28,016 nt of DNA from a virus, in IMG/VR virus record IMGVR_UViG_3300047373_000049, positions 1-28,016 of that record, one strand, 5' to 3'. Made by a program: the position numbers and the translations under genes. Below the pieces are notes generated by a model that was not told the origin of the DNA, did no database searches, and saw nothing but the letters and a program-made list of their open reading frames with translations. The stretch's first letter is position 1, and each line of letters begins with the position of its first letter. Of the stretch, positions 1-6,884 are shown in pieces.

Positions 1-301
1 CCATAAGTGCTCTTGTATGTCTAAAAGCCATCCATCCTGTTATGCCCATTTGAAAGGTGCAATCAACACAAACCATTTGTGCAAGTTCAGGGAAACTTCT
101 CCAAACATGCCAGTGCTTGTCTAAGCTATCTATGACTCTTTTAATATCATTATCAAGTAGATACATAGCTTCATCTTCTGATATGCCATTTGCTTCTAAG
201 TTTCTACCTATGCCAATTGTTAATTTATCTTCAGAGCATTTGTAGGGAAAGGTTCGTAAGCCTTCATGTTTAACTAGCATCTCTCTTATTTTATCTGTCA
301 T
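1..301 (-). CDS. endolysin, T4-type lysozyme (GH24), partial at its 3' end
   Basis: Reading the minus strand from an ATG at 299-301 gives at least 100 open codons that run off the left edge without a stop. The N-terminal part reads LVKHEGLRTFPYK, then LTIGIGRNLE, the hallmark of the T4 lysozyme/glycoside hydrolase 24 family, which cuts the glycan backbone of peptidoglycan. The family catalytic pattern is Glu, eight residues, Asp or Cys, five residues, Thr; here it is E13, C22, T28, so this is the Cys variant. No signal peptide or SAR membrane segment is visible at the N-terminus, so release through the neighbouring holin is the likely route. The start follows the upstream stop directly (TAATATG) with no clear Shine-Dalgarno. 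The last third of the domain is missing only because the window ends. Confidence 0.88.
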   Translation of the reverse strand, partial: MTDKIREMLVKHEGLRTFPYKCSEDKLTIGIGRNLEANGISEDEAMYLLDNDIKRVIDSLDKHWHVWRSFPELAQMVCVDCTFQMGITGWMAFRHTRALM

Positions 302-302
302 A

Positions 303-581
303 TTATTTGTCTTGTTTTTTATGTAAATCTAATTCTGTTTGTAAGATTAAAACTTGCTTTTCTAATTCTACCACCTGTTCTTCTAAGACCCTAATATCAG
401 GAAATATGTATTTGTTTTGATTGGCTCTTAGGTTTTGTATCTCTCTGTCGTTTAAATCTATTGCTTCCTTAGTAATAGCATAACCCCAAACAGCTAAAGC
501 AATAACACTTATTATTTGCAACAAATAACTAAGGGAGATATTTAAAGTTGATTTATCATCAACCTTAGCTAACTCATTCAT
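303..581 (-). CDS. small membrane-anchored coiled-coil protein of the lysis cassette (possible spanin-like)
   Basis: 92 aa. Residues about 17-37 form one hydrophobic membrane segment (LSYLLQIISVIALAVWGYAI). Residues about 44-92 are hydrophilic with a heptad-like Leu/Val pattern (IRVLEEQVVELEKQVLILQTE), suggesting a coiled coil. It overlaps the holin stop by 1 nt (TAATG) and sits between holin and endolysin, where inner-membrane spanin subunits are often found; the topology (N-terminal anchor, long periplasmic helix) fits that role. No lipoprotein partner with a lipobox is visible in or beside it, so the spanin assignment is inference. It could also be a holin accessory or a conserved marine-phage membrane protein of unknown role. 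Confidence 0.6.
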   Translation of the reverse strand: MNELAKVDDKSTLNISLSYLLQIISVIALAVWGYAITKEAIDLNDREIQNLRANQNKYIFPDIRVLEEQVVELEKQVLILQTELDLHKKQDK

Positions 582-952
582 TATTTACCTATGCCCTTTA
601 ACCTCTCAAAAGACCTCATACCACCAAGACCAAGCATACCCATCAATACAGGTAACATAGTAGATGTATCAGCTTGAGGTACAACTATTCCAAAGGGTGC
701 TAATAATGGACTAATTAAAAAATTGACTGCAAAACCTGCAACACATACCCATGCTGTTGCTGGTCTCCATGATGATTGAAACCAACTGCCCTTGGCTTCT
801 TCTTTGTTTACTTCTATTTGTGCTTTAGCAATCTCATGTATATGCTTTTCAGACATGGTTGCAATTTCATGTGCAATCTTTTGTTTTGTGTCAGCATCAG
901 GAATGAACTTGTTGAGCAAGTCACTGACTGGTTCGATAAGTTTGTCTATCAT
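581..952 (-). CDS. holin of the 3TM family
   Basis: 123 aa. The N-terminal half is helical and charged (PVSDLLNKFIPDADTKQKI, then KAQIEVNKEEAKGSWFQ). The family signature follows at residues 55-70 (GSWFQSSWRPATAWVC), then hydrophobic segments at about 66-90 and 98-114 ending in MGMLGLGGMRSFERLKG. This arrangement matches the GTA/3TM holin family, whose members permeabilise the inner membrane so endolysin reaches the murein. Length is normal for the family. The start ATG lies 3 nt after the previous stop (TAATATATG) with no Shine-Dalgarno, so translation is probably coupled. It is the third gene of a tight five-gene lysis block. Confidence 0.85.
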   Translation of the reverse strand: MIDKLIEPVSDLLNKFIPDADTKQKIAHEIATMSEKHIHEIAKAQIEVNKEEAKGSWFQSSWRPATAWVCVAGFAVNFLISPLLAPFGIVVPQADTSTMLPVLMGMLGLGGMRSFERLKGIGK

Positions 953-955
953 ATA

Positions 956-1156
956 TTAAATTATATAATCTTTAAGAAGAATCAATAGCATTGATATTAC
1001 TATTGTTGTAAGACCACCCTTAATCCAGTTATTTAAACCATTGATATCATCATCTAATTTTTCAAAGTGTTTAAATGCTGTAGTCCACCTTTCTGCACAT
1101 TGTGTCTCATGTACTTGTAAAGATGCATGAACTTCTTGGGCGGTCTTTCTAGGCAT
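956..1156 (-). CDS. small single-span membrane protein (XhlA-like, possible second holin or holin partner)
   Basis: 66 aa. A hydrophilic N-terminal helix (residues 1-45, with Cys20) is followed by a C-terminal membrane segment at about 47-62 (GGLTTIVISMLLILL) and a short basic/aromatic tail. This helix-then-anchor layout recalls small lysis accessory proteins of the XhlA type, and its position immediately before the holin supports a lysis role. It overlaps the upstream gene by 1 nt (TAATG). Sequence identity to a named family is not certain from inspection, so the function is inferred from topology and context. Confidence 0.55.
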   Translation of the reverse strand: MPRKTAQEVHASLQVHETQCAERWTTAFKHFEKLDDDINGLNNWIKGGLTTIVISMLLILLKDYII

Positions 1157-1416
1157 TATTCTTCCTCTACTACCTCAGCTACATCTTCAGCATTAATAGC
1201 TCTATCAAATGACTCAATACAAATGTTTTTATATTCATTTGTGATTACATAGTCATCATAGGCTTCTTGAAGTCTAGCTAATTTCTTACCAGCTACATTT
1301 AGCTTTGCAGCTATAGCCATTTGGTCTTCATTTAAATCAGCAGCTCTGTATTCAGTGCCATTAAATGTAATGATTACTGGTTCTTGGTTTTCCATCTTAT
1401 TTTCTTCGTTACTCAT
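1156..1416 (-). CDS. small acidic phage protein, resembles DUF6447-type proteins
   Basis: 86 aa, acidic, ending in a run of Val/Glu. The segment VIITFNGTEYRAADLNEDQMAIAAKL followed by helical KKLARLQEAYDDYVITNEYKN resembles small marine-phage proteins with a short beta hairpin (I-x-G-x-x-Y-x-x-x-x-L) followed by two helices, which I associate with DUF6447. No function is known to me. The start ATG at 1414-1416 has a good Shine-Dalgarno (AGGAGAG, about 5 nt spacing). The stop overlaps the next start. It lies between tail-fibre and lysis genes, so a structural or lysis-timing role is only a guess. Confidence 0.55.
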   Translation of the reverse strand: MSNEENKMENQEPVIITFNGTEYRAADLNEDQMAIAAKLNVAGKKLARLQEAYDDYVITNEYKNICIESFDRAINAEDVAEVVEEE

Positions 1417-1462
1417 TAGTCTCTCCTATAAGTTTATTAAAATTAAATTATATACTAAGAAA

Positions 1463-1771
1463 TTATAATGATGAACTTTCATTAGCAAGTTTCTTAGCTT
1501 CTTTAACTTCATCTGTCCATACAGCACTTGCAATGCCTTGGACTTCTGTAGACTCGCCTGATACATCTGTATCTGTATGAGTCCAACTATCGTCATCATT
1601 CTTTACAGAACTTACACAATCTAGTGCGTGTCTATGAAAAGACCTTGAAAGCTCTACATATCCTTTAGCATCTGTGCCTTCTTTGATAACTGTAGCTGTT
1701 CTTACTTGTATAGTTTTGTAGTCTCCTACAACTTCTATTTTATCTTCTATTAATTCTTTTGTTATTGCCAT
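1463..1771 (-). CDS. hypothetical protein downstream of the tail fibre
   Basis: 102 aa from the ATG at 1769-1771, preceded by a strong AGGAG about 9 nt upstream. A longer reading from a GTG at 1807 lacks a ribosome site and would add 12 residues with no clear value. The protein begins MAITKELIEDKIEVVGDYKTIQVRTATVIKEG, predicted beta-rich, and ends with an Ala/Lys/Glu helix (VKEAKKLANESSSL). I do not recognise a family; similar short proteins that start with an I/V-alternating strand sit next to tail-fibre genes in marine phages. Context (between the fibre and the lysis block) suggests a late virion-associated or accessory protein. Confidence 0.6.
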   Translation of the reverse strand: MAITKELIEDKIEVVGDYKTIQVRTATVIKEGTDAKGYVELSRSFHRHALDCVSSVKNDDDSWTHTDTDVSGESTEVQGIASAVWTDEVKEAKKLANESSSL

Positions 1772-1827
1772 TCTATTTTTCTCCTTTTGTCCGTACCTAG
1801 AATCCACTAGGTATATTAGTTAAATTG

Positions 1828-4800
1828 TTATGATGTTGTTTCATAAAAACCTGAAAATATTACTCTTTCACCAGCAGCTAAAGTTCTTGCTGCCGAACCA
1901 CCAGCTTCTATAAAGAAAAATCGTGTAGCACCATTATCTAAAAAACCACCTTCAAGATTTGCGGCTGAACTTGTCCAGCCTACTGTAAAAGCAGAATGAG
2001 CAGCACTTACTGTAAATGGTAAACCTGTAACTTCTTGTGTAGTTGTTGAACCTGTAGCAGAAGTAATATCTCCATGTACATATACTTTATTACCAATTTT
2101 TGTGTATTTAGCAGTACCAGTCATATTGTTACCACCATGAACTGGAGTCCAAGTACCTTCTTCATAATCGTCAAGTTTGTTTGCTGTACCTGTACCGCCT
2201 AGATAAGCACCGCCACCAAGATAGAGGTCTTTGAAAGCATTACTTGTAGTACCTAGAGAAATTTCTCCGTTAACTGGAGTAGTTGTTTCATCAATAGGAA
2301 AAATTGCATTAGTTGTTCCACTAAAACCAGCACCAGTACCTGAAGATGGGTTTAAAATTAAACCAAGCGTTGAACCACCACGAGATGAGATACTTCCAAC
2401 TGGTGAGCCATCTTTTCTAAATAATGCAATATCACCATCAGAGCTAAGACGGTCAAATAGAGCAGCAACATTGTTAGTAACTGTAGACCTAACGCCATGA
2501 ATTTTACTTATCTCTAGTCCTGCACCTGAGCCATTTGTAGTTCCAATCAAAAGTGTTCCTGATGAGTCCAGTCTCATAGCCTCAACTAAATTTGTTGAAC
2601 CATTTGATGTGTAAAATCTTAAATCATAAGTACTACCAACTGAATTTGTAGAAAAAGATTGTATACCTGCTCTGTTACCATCACCAGCACCTGAACCATC
2701 ACCTGAATAAATTAAATATCCACCTGTTAATACACCTGCTGTTTTAGAAGCCGTTGAGGTTGTAGACACAAGACCATCATTAGATGATATTGATAAGGCT
2801 TCTGTAGGACTAGTAGTTCCAATTCCAACATTGCCTGATGAGTCGATGCGGACTTTTTCTGTTCCATTATATGCTGTACTTCCAGTCTTAAAAGAAATAT
2901 ACCTACTGCCCGGACCACTTGCGTCAAATGTTAAATGTCTATTAGCTGTTGCAACATGTATTGCTTCTGCTTCAATAGTCCCAACATCAATACTGAATCT
3001 TTCTACCCCACTAGAATCTCCAAATCCTAATTCATATGAAGGACTACTCGTTCCAATTCCAACACGTCCTGATGAGTCTATTCTTGCTCTTTCAGTAAAA
3101 GTTGTACCATTTGTAGAGTTACCAAAAATTATTGCATTGTTGTTACCACCAGCACTATCAGCAGCACCTATAAAGGTTGCACCACTATTATTTGAAAATG
3201 TACCAAACTGTGTAGTATTGCTAGACCTGTTTATTCTTATACCTTCATACCAGTTTGCAGAGCCTTGTTTAATTTCTAATTTAGCTGCTGGTGATGAGTC
3301 TCCAATTCCAACATTGCCTGTATCAGTTATACGAAGTGCTTCAGTACCTCCTGAAGCTGTCAAGAATCTATGATTTGTATTAGTATTGTAAAAAGAACCA
3401 GTTGCATCTACACCAATATTTGTAAACTCAGAACCATCATCTATTCTTATGTAAGTGTTATTTGCTGTTCCTGATATATGAAGTTGAGTCTCAGGACTAG
3501 TCGTTCCAATTCCAACACGTCCTGATGAGTCTACCGAAATTCCACCACTTCCATCATTAGTGAGTTTTCCTGATAAATAAATATCTTTAAACCTAATATT
3601 ACTAACACCTAAATCAACAGCATTATCATTATTAGCACTTGCTGTAGTTGGTGAAATTGCTGAAGCTGCATCATTTATTCTAAGGCCAACAACACCCTGC
3701 ACTAAAGATAAATCACTTCCTATTTCTTTAATGACTCCATTGTTAGCTCCTGCAGTAATAGTGCCACTAATATCAGCACTACCATCAACAGTCAAACCAT
3801 CCATTGTGGCTGTACCAGTAATATTAATATCACCAGTACCTGTTATATCGCTTGAATTTAAGTCTAAATCACCACCTAATTGTGGAGTTGTATCTTCTAC
3901 AACATTGTTAATAGAAACAGCTTGTACTCTAGCATCAGTGTAATAAAGGTTAGAGCCTTCTGATAAATCGCCAGTGTCTTTTGTTGCAAGTCTTGTATCA
4001 AAATCAGTGTTAGCTCTTGCACTTGTATAATATAAATTAGTACCTTCTGATAAATCGCTTGTAGACTTGCCACCAAATGCAGAATCAAATCTTGTAGAAG
4101 TATAGTAAAGATTGCTAGTGCCTTCAGATACATCATCAGTATCTTTACTTGCTAGTCTTGTATCAAATCTAGCATCAGTATAATAAAGATTAGTACCCTC
4201 TGATAAATCACTTGTAGACTTAGCAGTAAAGGCTGAATCAAATCTTGCTTGGGTATAGTAAAGGTTGGTGCCTTCAGTTAAATCATCAGTATCATGATTA
4301 GATAAGCTAGATACAGTTCCTGTAACTGCTCCTGTTAAGTTACCCTCAACATTGACTACTAAAGTTCCTAGTGAGTTAAGTGTTATGTTTCCTGTGGCAC
4401 TGCCATCTGCTGTAGTAAGACCCATTGTAAATTTATCAACTGATTCATCCCACATAAAGATACTATTATCAGCAGTACCTCTATTAATAAGCATACCTGA
4501 GTCATTGACAGGACTTCCTGTAAGACCTGCATTAAGTTGGAATAGGTTATCTTCTATATCTAAATTAGTTGTATCTAATGAGGTTAGAGTGCCATTAACA
4601 GTTAAATTACCTGCTACTGTTAAGCTGTCTGCAATTTGTACATCATCAGGTAATGATAATGTTACGTCTGCTGATTCACTACCACTTCCTGATACTGTTA
4701 TTTTATTAGCAGTTCCTGTAATGGTTTGAATATAATTGCCTGTAGTGTCAGTTCCTAATGCAACTGAATTAGCAGCTACAGTATTTGCTTGTATTCCTAA

Positions 4801-6477
4801 TGCATCAACAAATGCTTTAGTTACTCTTGCATCTATAGCTGAATTTGCTCTTGTATCTGTATAGTATAAATTTGTGTTTTCAGTTAAATCAGCAGTTGTT
4901 TTATTACCAAAAGCAGAATCAAATCTAGTGGTTGTGTAATATAAATTAGTAGTTCCTTCACTTAAATCATCTGTATCTTTAGATGTAAAAGCAGAATCAA
5001 ATCTAGCTGATGTGTAATATAAATTAGTACCTTCTGCTAAATCACTTGTAGATTTAGTTCCAAGCCTAGTATCAAAATCTGTATTTGTTCTTGATGTTGT
5101 GTAATAAAGGTTAGTAGTTCCTTCTGATACATCATCTGTATCTTTAGTGGCTAGTCTAGTATCAAATGCAGAATTTACTCTTGCATCTGTATAGTAAAGA
5201 TTAGAGCCTTCAGATAAGTCACCTGTATCTTTAGTAGCTAACCTAGTATCAAAATCTGTATTAACCCTAGCTGTTGTGTAATATAAATTGCTACCTTCAG
5301 TTAAGTCTCCAGTATCTTTAGTAGCTAGTCTTGAATCAAAATCTGTATTTGCTCTAGCAGTTGTATAGTAAAGGTTAGTATTCTCAACAACAATAGAAGT
5401 ATCTAAAGTTGCAGTAGTTGATTGATTAGAGCCATTACCTATAAATATCTTGCCATTATCTAGGTTAGGAGTAGCGTTACTTCTTCCAGCACCACCTACT
5501 TTAATAGAACCATTAACAGCATGACTTCTTAACACCTTACCTATGTTTTGTATTTGTGATGATTCTCCAGTTGGAGCTGTTGTGGAATATTCACCTGCTG
5601 TTGTAGATACATAAAGTATTTCACCAACTGATTCATTTGAAGTATCAACATTAATTAAGTTACCCAGTGTAACTATTTGCAAATTAGTATTAGCATTAGC
5701 ATCTTCAGCAGCTATACCAAATGCAGGCATTTTAGAAGCATCATCAGCTTTTGCTTTGCCTACTGTTGGAGTGTTTCCTGATACTCCTGATACATAAATA
5801 ATATCTCCTTTAGATAGTGCCTCATCTGCTTTTGCTGTAAATCTAACAGACCCATCAATATCTCCAATAAATTCATCAGTTGCAGTAACAGTATTAAATG
5901 TAACGTCATCAGTTGTAGCTACAGCTTGTCCTATAGCAATACTAGGAGTAGAACTTTCTCCAGTTCCACCTGTTACTGTTACACCAGTACCACCTGACAT
6001 AGATTCAACATAATCACCAGTTGTATCAATTCCTAAAGTAATAGAGTTAATTTGCACAACTGTATCTATATCAACATTAGTACTACCATCAAAAGATACT
6101 GAACCCACTACATCACCTGATAAAGATATGGTTCTAGCTGTAGTTAATATATCAGCAGAATCTGCATTACCTGTTAAGTCCCCAGTGACATTACCTGTAA
6201 CATTACCTGTTAAGTTACCAGTAACATTTCCTGTTAAATCGCCTGTAAATGTATTAGATGCAGTAATACTAACACCTGTAGTAATCCAAGCATTATCAGC
6301 AGCATTTCTTATCTTTAGTACACTGCTAGATGTATCTACCCATAATTGATGAGCAAATGTAGTTGATGGTTCTGTTGAGCCACTATTAACAGTTGCAATA
6401 GCTAAAAGAGCATTGTTTAAATCTGCTCTAAAGTCTGCACCTGATTGGTTTGCTATGTTGTAATCGTGTTGTGCCAT
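1828..6477 (-). CDS. large repetitive tail fibre / receptor-binding protein
   Basis: 1549 aa. The N-terminus (MAQHDYNIANQSGADFRADL) looks like a fibre attachment domain. Next come Asn/Gly/Thr repeats (GNVTGNLTGNVTGNVTGDL), a DEALSKGDIIYVSG block also seen in cyanophage-type virion proteins, a first run of seven NLYYT repeats, a block with LDIEDNLFQLNAGLTGSP and MWDESVDKF, then five more NLYYT repeats. Several SSGRVGIGTTSP-type segments follow, typical of beta-helical phage fibres. The C-terminus contains ANKLDDYEEGTWTP and a beta-rich tip of about 110 aa, the probable receptor-binding head. There is no S74-type intramolecular chaperone at the end. ATG at 6475-6477 has AGGA 8 nt upstream. It follows the J protein and an assembly-protein gene, as expected for a side or central fibre. 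Confidence 0.85.
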   Translation of the reverse strand: MAQHDYNIANQSGADFRADLNNALLAIATVNSGSTEPSTTFAHQLWVDTSSSVLKIRNAADNAWITTGVSITASNTFTGDLTGNVTGNLTGNVTGNVTGDLTGNADSADILTTARTISLSGDVVGSVSFDGSTNVDIDTVVQINSITLGIDTTGDYVESMSGGTGVTVTGGTGESSTPSIAIGQAVATTDDVTFNTVTATDEFIGDIDGSVRFTAKADEALSKGDIIYVSGVSGNTPTVGKAKADDASKMPAFGIAAEDANANTNLQIVTLGNLINVDTSNESVGEILYVSTTAGEYSTTAPTGESSQIQNIGKVLRSHAVNGSIKVGGAGRSNATPNLDNGKIFIGNGSNQSTTATLDTSIVVENTNLYYTTARANTDFDSRLATKDTGDLTEGSNLYYTTARVNTDFDTRLATKDTGDLSEGSNLYYTDARVNSAFDTRLATKDTDDVSEGTTNLYYTTSRTNTDFDTRLGTKSTSDLAEGTNLYYTSARFDSAFTSKDTDDLSEGTTNLYYTTTRFDSAFGNKTTADLTENTNLYYTDTRANSAIDARVTKAFVDALGIQANTVAANSVALGTDTTGNYIQTITGTANKITVSGSGSESADVTLSLPDDVQIADSLTVAGNLTVNGTLTSLDTTNLDIEDNLFQLNAGLTGSPVNDSGMLINRGTADNSIFMWDESVDKFTMGLTTADGSATGNITLNSLGTLVVNVEGNLTGAVTGTVSSLSNHDTDDLTEGTNLYYTQARFDSAFTAKSTSDLSEGTNLYYTDARFDTRLASKDTDDVSEGTSNLYYTSTRFDSAFGGKSTSDLSEGTNLYYTSARANTDFDTRLATKDTGDLSEGSNLYYTDARVQAVSINNVVEDTTPQLGGDLDLNSSDITGTGDINITGTATMDGLTVDGSADISGTITAGANNGVIKEIGSDLSLVQGVVGLRINDAASAISPTTASANNDNAVDLGVSNIRFKDIYLSGKLTNDGSGGISVDSSGRVGIGTTSPETQLHISGTANNTYIRIDDGSEFTNIGVDATGSFYNTNTNHRFLTASGGTEALRITDTGNVGIGDSSPAAKLEIKQGSANWYEGIRINRSSNTTQFGTFSNNSGATFIGAADSAGGNNNAIIFGNSTNGTTFTERARIDSSGRVGIGTSSPSYELGFGDSSGVERFSIDVGTIEAEAIHVATANRHLTFDASGPGSRYISFKTGSTAYNGTEKVRIDSSGNVGIGTTSPTEALSISSNDGLVSTTSTASKTAGVLTGGYLIYSGDGSGAGDGNRAGIQSFSTNSVGSTYDLRFYTSNGSTNLVEAMRLDSSGTLLIGTTNGSGAGLEISKIHGVRSTVTNNVAALFDRLSSDGDIALFRKDGSPVGSISSRGGSTLGLILNPSSGTGAGFSGTTNAIFPIDETTTPVNGEISLGTTSNAFKDLYLGGGAYLGGTGTANKLDDYEEGTWTPVHGGNNMTGTAKYTKIGNKVYVHGDITSATGSTTTQEVTGLPFTVSAAHSAFTVGWTSSAANLEGGFLDNGATRFFFIEAGGSAARTLAAGERVIFSGFYETTS
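3920..4290 (-). repeat. second block of NLYYT coding repeats (5 copies)
   Basis: Five in-frame copies of a 25-29 codon unit with consensus (D/S)DLSEG(T/S)NLYYT(S/D)AR(F/A)(D/N)(S/T)(A/D)F. Nucleotide copies differ at third positions, so the array is old enough to have drifted at DNA level while the amino-acid pattern is kept. Together with the first block it makes 12 copies. Confidence 0.85.
4845..5390 (-). repeat. first block of NLYYT coding repeats (7 copies)
   Basis: Seven in-frame copies of the same unit (NLYYTTARxNTDFDTRLATKDTGDLSEGS and shorter variants lacking the DTRLA piece). Unit length alternates between about 25 and 29 codons, consistent with a repeating shaft element. The two blocks are separated by about 185 codons of non-repetitive fibre sequence. 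Confidence 0.85.
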
Positions 6478-6505
6478 AATAAAATCCTATTTTATATATC
6501 TTAAA

Positions 6506-6883
6506 TCATTCAGGGATAGTTGGAAATATCACATCAGCAATATTATCAGTTGCTTGTTGTGAAGATGGTAAATCCCTTAATTCCTGTCTATATGTTGACC
6601 ATTCTTGTTTCTTGGAATCAGATAAAGGACAATCATTTACTTGAGTCCAGTCTGATTCTTTTAATAATTCGTTTCTTTGTATTCTAATTGTTTGCCAAAA
6701 ATCTATAGTTTGTTCTACTGCTTCACCATCAATAATTTTATATTCTTCAACTGCATAAACACCCTCTATTATTGATTGACCTTCTTGTAAAGGTATTTCA
6801 GATAATGCCACATTTGTTGCACCACTCTCTAAGACTTCTCCTGTTGCAGTGTTGTATGTTGTGTATTCTATTATTGTTTTCAT
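6506..6883 (-). CDS. phage tail/fibre assembly protein (tail assembly chaperone-like)
   Basis: 125 aa. The C-terminal half carries RIQRNELLKESDWTQVNDCP, then a W-x-x-Y-R-x-x-L-R-D-L-P motif and a final FPTIPE. This R-x-x-L-L-x-x-SDWT ... W-x-x-YR-x-x-LR pattern is typical of phage tail assembly chaperone/Tfa-like proteins encoded beside fibre genes. The N-terminal half (TTYNTATGEVLESG) is a small beta domain often seen in the same family. It starts 1 nt before the J stop region and ends 28 nt before the fibre start, so it probably helps fold or attach that fibre. It lies upstream of the fibre gene, whereas Tfa genes usually lie downstream. Confidence 0.7.
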   Translation of the reverse strand: MKTIIEYTTYNTATGEVLESGATNVALSEIPLQEGQSIIEGVYAVEEYKIIDGEAVEQTIDFWQTIRIQRNELLKESDWTQVNDCPLSDSKKQEWSTYRQELRDLPSSQQATDNIADVIFPTIPE

Positions 6884-6884
6884 T

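Noticed and set aside
57-245. Plus-strand ORF of 62 aa
   Set aside because: Opposite the clear lysozyme coding sequence on the minus strand.
2831-3373. Plus-strand ORF of 180 aa inside the tail-fibre gene
   Set aside because: A shadow of the fibre coding frame, low-complexity Pro/Leu/Ser sequence, no context on that strand.
3897-4136. Minus-strand ORF in another frame within the fibre repeats
   Set aside because: Out-of-frame reading of the NLYYT repeats; hydrophobic repeated product with no own ribosome site.
3920-5390. Regular repeats that might suggest a CRISPR-like array
   Set aside because: Units are 75-90 nt, in frame and diverge mainly at third codon positions; they encode a protein repeat and have no repeat-spacer structure.
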